DNA of 9,335 bases. Source: Thermoplasmata archaeon (lineage in GTDB: Archaea > Thermoplasmatota > Thermoplasmata > Lutacidiplasmatales > UBA184). Under the pieces are notes generated by a model that saw only the letters and a program-made list of their open reading frames with translations, did no database searches and was not told where the DNA came from. Both the position numbers and the translations under genes were made by a program. Shown here piece by piece: positions 6,782 through 9,335 of this stretch (within the stretch, counting starts at the first letter, position 1; each line of letters starts with the position of its first letter). The DNA lies in NCBI GenBank assembly GCA_030040035.1, contig JASHUJ010000164.1:1-9335 (forward strand), written 5' to 3'.

Positions 6782-7672
6782 ATGTCCGATCTCACGTCCC
6801 TCGGGCCGACGACCGTCCCGGACGACGGCCTCCTGTTCCCCGAGGAGTCCTCGGAGGGCGAGCCGCTCGCGCTGCCCGGTCGGCTCCGGGCGCTCTCGGC
6901 TCCCCGGATCCGTTCCCGCGCGCCTCGCCGGGTCGCGGTTACGCCCCCGGCCGCGCTTCTGCCGGACGAGCCCGGACTCTTCCCTTGGCTCGCGCACCGG
7001 CTCGCCCCGGGCGAGGCGACGCTCTGGACCGGGACCGCTCCGGCGCTCGAGCCGCTCCTCGAGCTCGTCTACGCGGGGAGCGCGCGCACGGGCCACCGGA
7101 TCTCGCTCGTCGAGGGCGCGAACCGGTTCCATCCGTACCGGATCGGCGAGCTCGGCCGCGCGCTCGGGCTCGACGCGACCGAGACGCTCCACCGGATCCG
7201 GCTCGCCCGGGCGTTCACCGCCTACCAGCTGGTCGCGCTCGTCGACGGCTGGGCCGCGGAGGTCCGCCGGCACCCGGCCGACCTGCTCATCGGTCACGAT
7301 CTGCCGGCGCTCTTCGCCGACGCCGAGATCCCCCTCGAGGAGCGACAGGAGCTCCTCCGCCACGTCGCCCGCGCCCTCGCGGGCCTCCTCCGGGAGGTCC
7401 GCGCCCCGCTCCTCCTGACGCTCGGCCCCGGGGGGTTCGCGGAGTTCCCTGGCCTTCCCGACGAGGGACCGCCGTGGTGCGACCTCGTCACGTTCGCGCG
7501 CGGAGCGGGGACGCTGCGCGCCCGCTCGCTCCGGAGCGACGCGCGGCTCGCCGTCGTGCCGCGACCGGCCGGCCAGCACGGGATCGAGGAGTACGGGGAC
7601 GGATCCCCCGAGGAGGTGGTCGCATGGGACGTACCGCCCCGACGTACCGTCAGGCGCTCGAGGAGCGGATGA
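6782..7672 (+). CDS. RecA/RadA-like paralogue with lost ATPase motifs (PolB2-associated)
   Basis: This 296-residue protein has a RadA-type core. Residues 107-160 follow the archaeal RadA pattern around I-D-T-E-N-T-F-R-P-E-R-I: here V-E-G-A-N-R-F-H-P-Y-R-I (110-121), then G-L-D-A-T-E-T-L-H-R-I-R (129-140), then L-A-R-A-F-T-A-Y-Q-L (141-150). Residues 168-218 match the following RadA stretch, including E-E-R-Q-E-L-L-R-H and a final L-L-L-T-L strand. The nucleotide-binding residues are missing. Where G-x-G-K-T is expected there is G-T-A-P-A-L (84-89), the catalytic Glu is Ala113, and the Walker B Asp position reads G-H-D (171-173). It is therefore probably a non-hydrolysing structural partner. 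Residues 1-50 are Pro/Arg-rich and probably disordered. Its neighbours point to DNA damage tolerance alongside the downstream polymerase, as in dpo2-type loci; that role is inferred. A KaiC- or Rad55-like identity is less likely. The end overlaps the next gene by 49 nt. Confidence 0.85.
   Translation: MSDLTSLGPTTVPDDGLLFPEESSEGEPLALPGRLRALSAPRIRSRAPRRVAVTPPAALLPDEPGLFPWLAHRLAPGEATLWTGTAPALEPLLELVYAGSARTGHRISLVEGANRFHPYRIGELGRALGLDATETLHRIRLARAFTAYQLVALVDGWAAEVRRHPADLLIGHDLPALFADAEIPLEERQELLRHVARALAGLLREVRAPLLLTLGPGGFAEFPGLPDEGPPWCDLVTFARGAGTLRARSLRSDARLAVVPRPAGQHGIEEYGDGSPEEVVAWDVPPRRTVRRSRSG
7611..7618 (+). promoter_or_regulatory. Strong Shine-Dalgarno site for the 83-residue protein
   Basis: AGGAGGTG lies inside the 3' end of the RadA-like gene, with 5 nt between its last G and the ATG at 7624. 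Its GGAGGTG core is complementary to the 3' end of archaeal 16S rRNA. It decides the start of the small gene and makes the overlap with the upstream gene credible. It is the clearest ribosome binding site in the window. Confidence 0.8.
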
Positions 7673-7875
7673 AGCGCTGGGACGAGTTCGCGCGGCTTCT
7701 CACCACCCCCGAGGACCGGGCGGCGTTCGAGATCGTCCGCACCGGCGCCCGCCGCTACGCCGCGCAGGCGACGTACGTGGGGAGCCCGGACCTTCTCGAG
7801 GCGATCCTCCTGAGCGTCCTCACCGACCTCGCCGTCCGGCTGCGCGCCGCACCCCCGGCGAACCCCCGGCGCTAG
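7624..7875 (+). CDS. Small conserved-type archaeal protein (83 aa), PolB2-associated
   Basis: The protein begins M-G-R-T-A-P-T-Y-R and continues as two or three predicted amphipathic helices (residues about 8-27, 29-47 and 54-75), ending in a Pro/Arg tail. I recall a widespread family of small archaeal proteins, well represented in haloarchaea, that opens with M-G-R-T-N-P-T-[FY]-R-D and has the same R-W and A-R-x-x-A spacing. Membership is from memory and unchecked, and the family's function is unknown to me. No metal-binding or catalytic motif is seen. The start is fixed by the ribosome binding site at 7611-7618. The first 49 nt overlap the RadA-like gene in another frame, and the TAG stop precedes the polymerase start by 9 nt. 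The position between an inactive recombinase and a polymerase suggests an adaptor or DNA-binding accessory role, which is inference. Confidence 0.82.
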   Translation: MGRTAPTYRQALEERMKRWDEFARLLTTPEDRAAFEIVRTGARRYAAQATYVGSPDLLEAILLSVLTDLAVRLRAAPPANPRR

Positions 7876-7884
7876 CGAGGGAGG

Positions 7885-9335
7885 GTGGCGACCCCCGACG
7901 GCTGGCTCCTCGACGTCACCGAGAGCGCGGACGGACGGTCGGTCGTCCTCTGGGTGAAGGACCGGCGGACGGAACGGGTCCGTCGGACCGCCGTCGAGTT
8001 CCGCCCGCCGTTCCTCGTCGCGGGGCCGCGCGCCGACCTCGCGCGCCTCGCCCGGGACCTCGCGGGCCGACCCGGGGTCGCGTCGGTCGTGCCGGGGACC
8101 GACCGGCCGTCGCTCTTCGACCGTCGGGCCCGGTCCGTCCTCGCCGTCACGCCGACCCTGAACGTTGGCCGCCGCGCGCTCGCCCGCACGGTCGATGCCC
8201 TCGGCGGGTACGCGACGTTCACCCTCTACGACGTCGACCTCGCGCCGCCGCAGCTCTACCACCTCGCGCACGGCCTCTACCCGTTCGCCCCGGTCGTCGG
8301 AACGGGCGCCGACCTCGCGGCGACCGAGCCGGCCGAGACGATCGACTACGCGACCCCGCCGATCCGGCTCGCCCCGCTCGAGATCCAGATCGTCGGCGAG
8401 CGGCGCGGCCGGATCCCGCCGCCCGACGGCCGGATCGGCTCGGTGCGCGTCGGCGACACGATCCTCGACGGACCCGAGGAGGGCGTGCTGCGCGCGCTCG
8501 TTGGCGAGCTCGCGCGCAGCGACCCCGACCTCCTGCTCACCCAGGGGGGCGACGCGTTCGACCTCCCGTGGCTCTACCGGCGCGCCCTCGCGTGCGGCCT
8601 CGCGCCCGGCGAGTTCGTCCTCGGGCGGGAGCGGGTCGGCTTCGCGCCGACCCGCCCGGCGCGCTCGTTCGAGTCGTACGGCCGGGTGCTCCACCGGTCC
8701 GCCGCGTATCCCCTGCCCGGTCGGTTCCACATCGACCGGGAGAACTCGTTCCTCTACGACGACGCCGAGGTCGCGGGGCTCGTCGACGCGGCGCGGCTCT
8801 CCCGCCTCTCCCTCCAGACGGTCGTCCGCCAGTCGCCCGGGACGTGCTTCACGGCGATGGAGATGGCGCAGGCGCTGAAGCTCGGGGCGCACGTCCCGTG
8901 GAAGAAGAACCGCCCCGAGGACTTCCGGCGCGCCGACCACCTCGTGCGCGCCGACCGGGGCGGGGCGATCTTCCTCCCGCCGGTCGGCGTCCACGATCGG
9001 ATCGACGAGTTCGATTTCGCGAGCCTCTACCCGCACATCATGGTCCGCAAGAACCTCTCCGCGGAGACCCTCGAGTGCCGGTGCTGCCCCGCGAGCCCGC
9101 TCCGCGCTCCGGGGCTCGGCTACCGGTCGTGCACGCGCCGGGTCGGCCTCATCCCCCGCACGCTCGCCCCGCTCCTCGCGCGGCGCCTCGCCTACAAGGC
9201 GGCGCTCGCGCGCCCCGGGATCCCGCCCGAGGAGGCGGAGCGGCTGAAGCGGCGGGTGCGGATGCTCAAATGGATCCTCGTGACCGCGTTCGGCTACCAG
9301 GGCTACCGGAACGCGCGGTTCGGCCGGATCGAGTG
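7885..9335 (+). CDS. B-family DNA polymerase, PolB2-type (3' end outside window)
   Basis: The first 483 residues are present and contain the N-terminal, exonuclease-like and early palm/fingers regions. Polymerase motif A is intact at residues 377-385 (D-F-A-S-L-Y-P-H-I), including the metal-binding Asp377. Motif B is recognisable at 462-474 (K-W-I-L-V-T-A-F-G-Y-Q-G-Y), followed by R-N-A-R-F-G-R-I-E. The Kx3NSxYG Asn-Ser is Thr-Ala here. The 3'-5' exonuclease looks inactive. Exo I (expected D-I-E) reads L-A-P-L-E-I-Q-I at 162-169. Exo II keeps only F225-D226 in a Q-G-G-D-A-F-D context. Exo III reads F-L-Y-D-D at 289-293. A Cys group (398, 400, 401, 416) lies between motifs A and B. These traits match the archaeal PolB2 clade (Dpo2 in Sulfolobales), linked to damage tolerance and error-prone synthesis, some of whose members are inactivated. 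Motif C lies outside the window, so activity cannot be judged. GTG 7885 is the first start after the in-frame TAG at 7873-7875, and it places the family-like G-W-L-L-D-V at residues 6-11. Translation is probably coupled to the small gene. Confidence 0.92.
   Translation, partial: MATPDGWLLDVTESADGRSVVLWVKDRRTERVRRTAVEFRPPFLVAGPRADLARLARDLAGRPGVASVVPGTDRPSLFDRRARSVLAVTPTLNVGRRALARTVDALGGYATFTLYDVDLAPPQLYHLAHGLYPFAPVVGTGADLAATEPAETIDYATPPIRLAPLEIQIVGERRGRIPPPDGRIGSVRVGDTILDGPEEGVLRALVGELARSDPDLLLTQGGDAFDLPWLYRRALACGLAPGEFVLGRERVGFAPTRPARSFESYGRVLHRSAAYPLPGRFHIDRENSFLYDDAEVAGLVDAARLSRLSLQTVVRQSPGTCFTAMEMAQALKLGAHVPWKKNRPEDFRRADHLVRADRGGAIFLPPVGVHDRIDEFDFASLYPHIMVRKNLSAETLECRCCPASPLRAPGLGYRSCTRRVGLIPRTLAPLLARRLAYKAALARPGIPPEEAERLKRRVRMLKWILVTAFGYQGYRNARFGRIE

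Noticed and set aside
6490..7875. A 461-codon plus-strand frame covering the acetyltransferase end, the RadA-like gene and the small gene
   Set aside because: Only its last 83 codons (from 7624) are real, supported by a strong ribosome binding site. The upstream part is an Arg/Pro-rich shadow frame.
7294..9036. A 580-codon minus-strand frame
   Set aside because: Antisense to the RadA-like, small-protein and polymerase genes, whose plus-strand frames contain recognisable motifs. The product is Arg/Glu/Val-rich noise.

Overview
This is a very GC-rich window with strong G/C preference at third codon positions. The gene content and signals look archaeal: a B-family DNA polymerase of the archaeal PolB2 type, a RadA-like paralogue, a small protein of a type I associate with archaeal genomes, a TATA-like box and a giant Asn/Thr/Ser-rich surface protein. 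My best guess is a high-GC euryarchaeal-grade lineage, possibly Thermoplasmatota. The placement is inferred from gene style only; there is no rRNA or other phylogenetic marker here. The proteins lack the strong acidity of haloarchaea.

Left two thirds (1-5947, minus strand): one continuous reading frame of more than 1,980 codons runs off the left edge. It encodes an exported surface protein. In order it has a hydrophobic signal segment, an N-terminal domain, five tandem IPT/TIG immunoglobulin-like domains, a long beta-rich region, and a C-terminal part with two aspartate-rich calcium-type loops. About 60 N-glycosylation sequons are scattered throughout. The end of the gene lies outside the window.

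Middle (5948-6209): a divergent intergenic region with a TATA-like element that best fits minus-strand transcription. It is followed on the plus strand by a GNAT acetyltransferase (6210-6680).

Right part (6782-9335, plus strand): a compact three-gene unit. Its members are (i) a RecA/RadA-fold protein that has lost the Walker A lysine motif and the catalytic glutamate, (ii) an 83-residue helical protein whose start lies inside the end of gene (i) behind a near-perfect Shine-Dalgarno sequence, and (iii) a PolB2-type DNA polymerase starting 9 nt after gene (ii). The polymerase has degenerate exonuclease motifs but an intact polymerase motif A, and it is cut off by the right edge just after motif B. 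An inactive recombinase paralogue, a small partner and a proofreading-deficient polymerase together resemble the archaeal dpo2-type damage-tolerance locus. They are also a functional parallel to bacterial ImuA/ImuB/DnaE2 mutasomes. The polymerase and RadA-like families are known. What is notable is the set of lost catalytic residues and the tight coupling.

I saw no tRNA, rRNA, CRISPR array, insertion sequence or attachment site.
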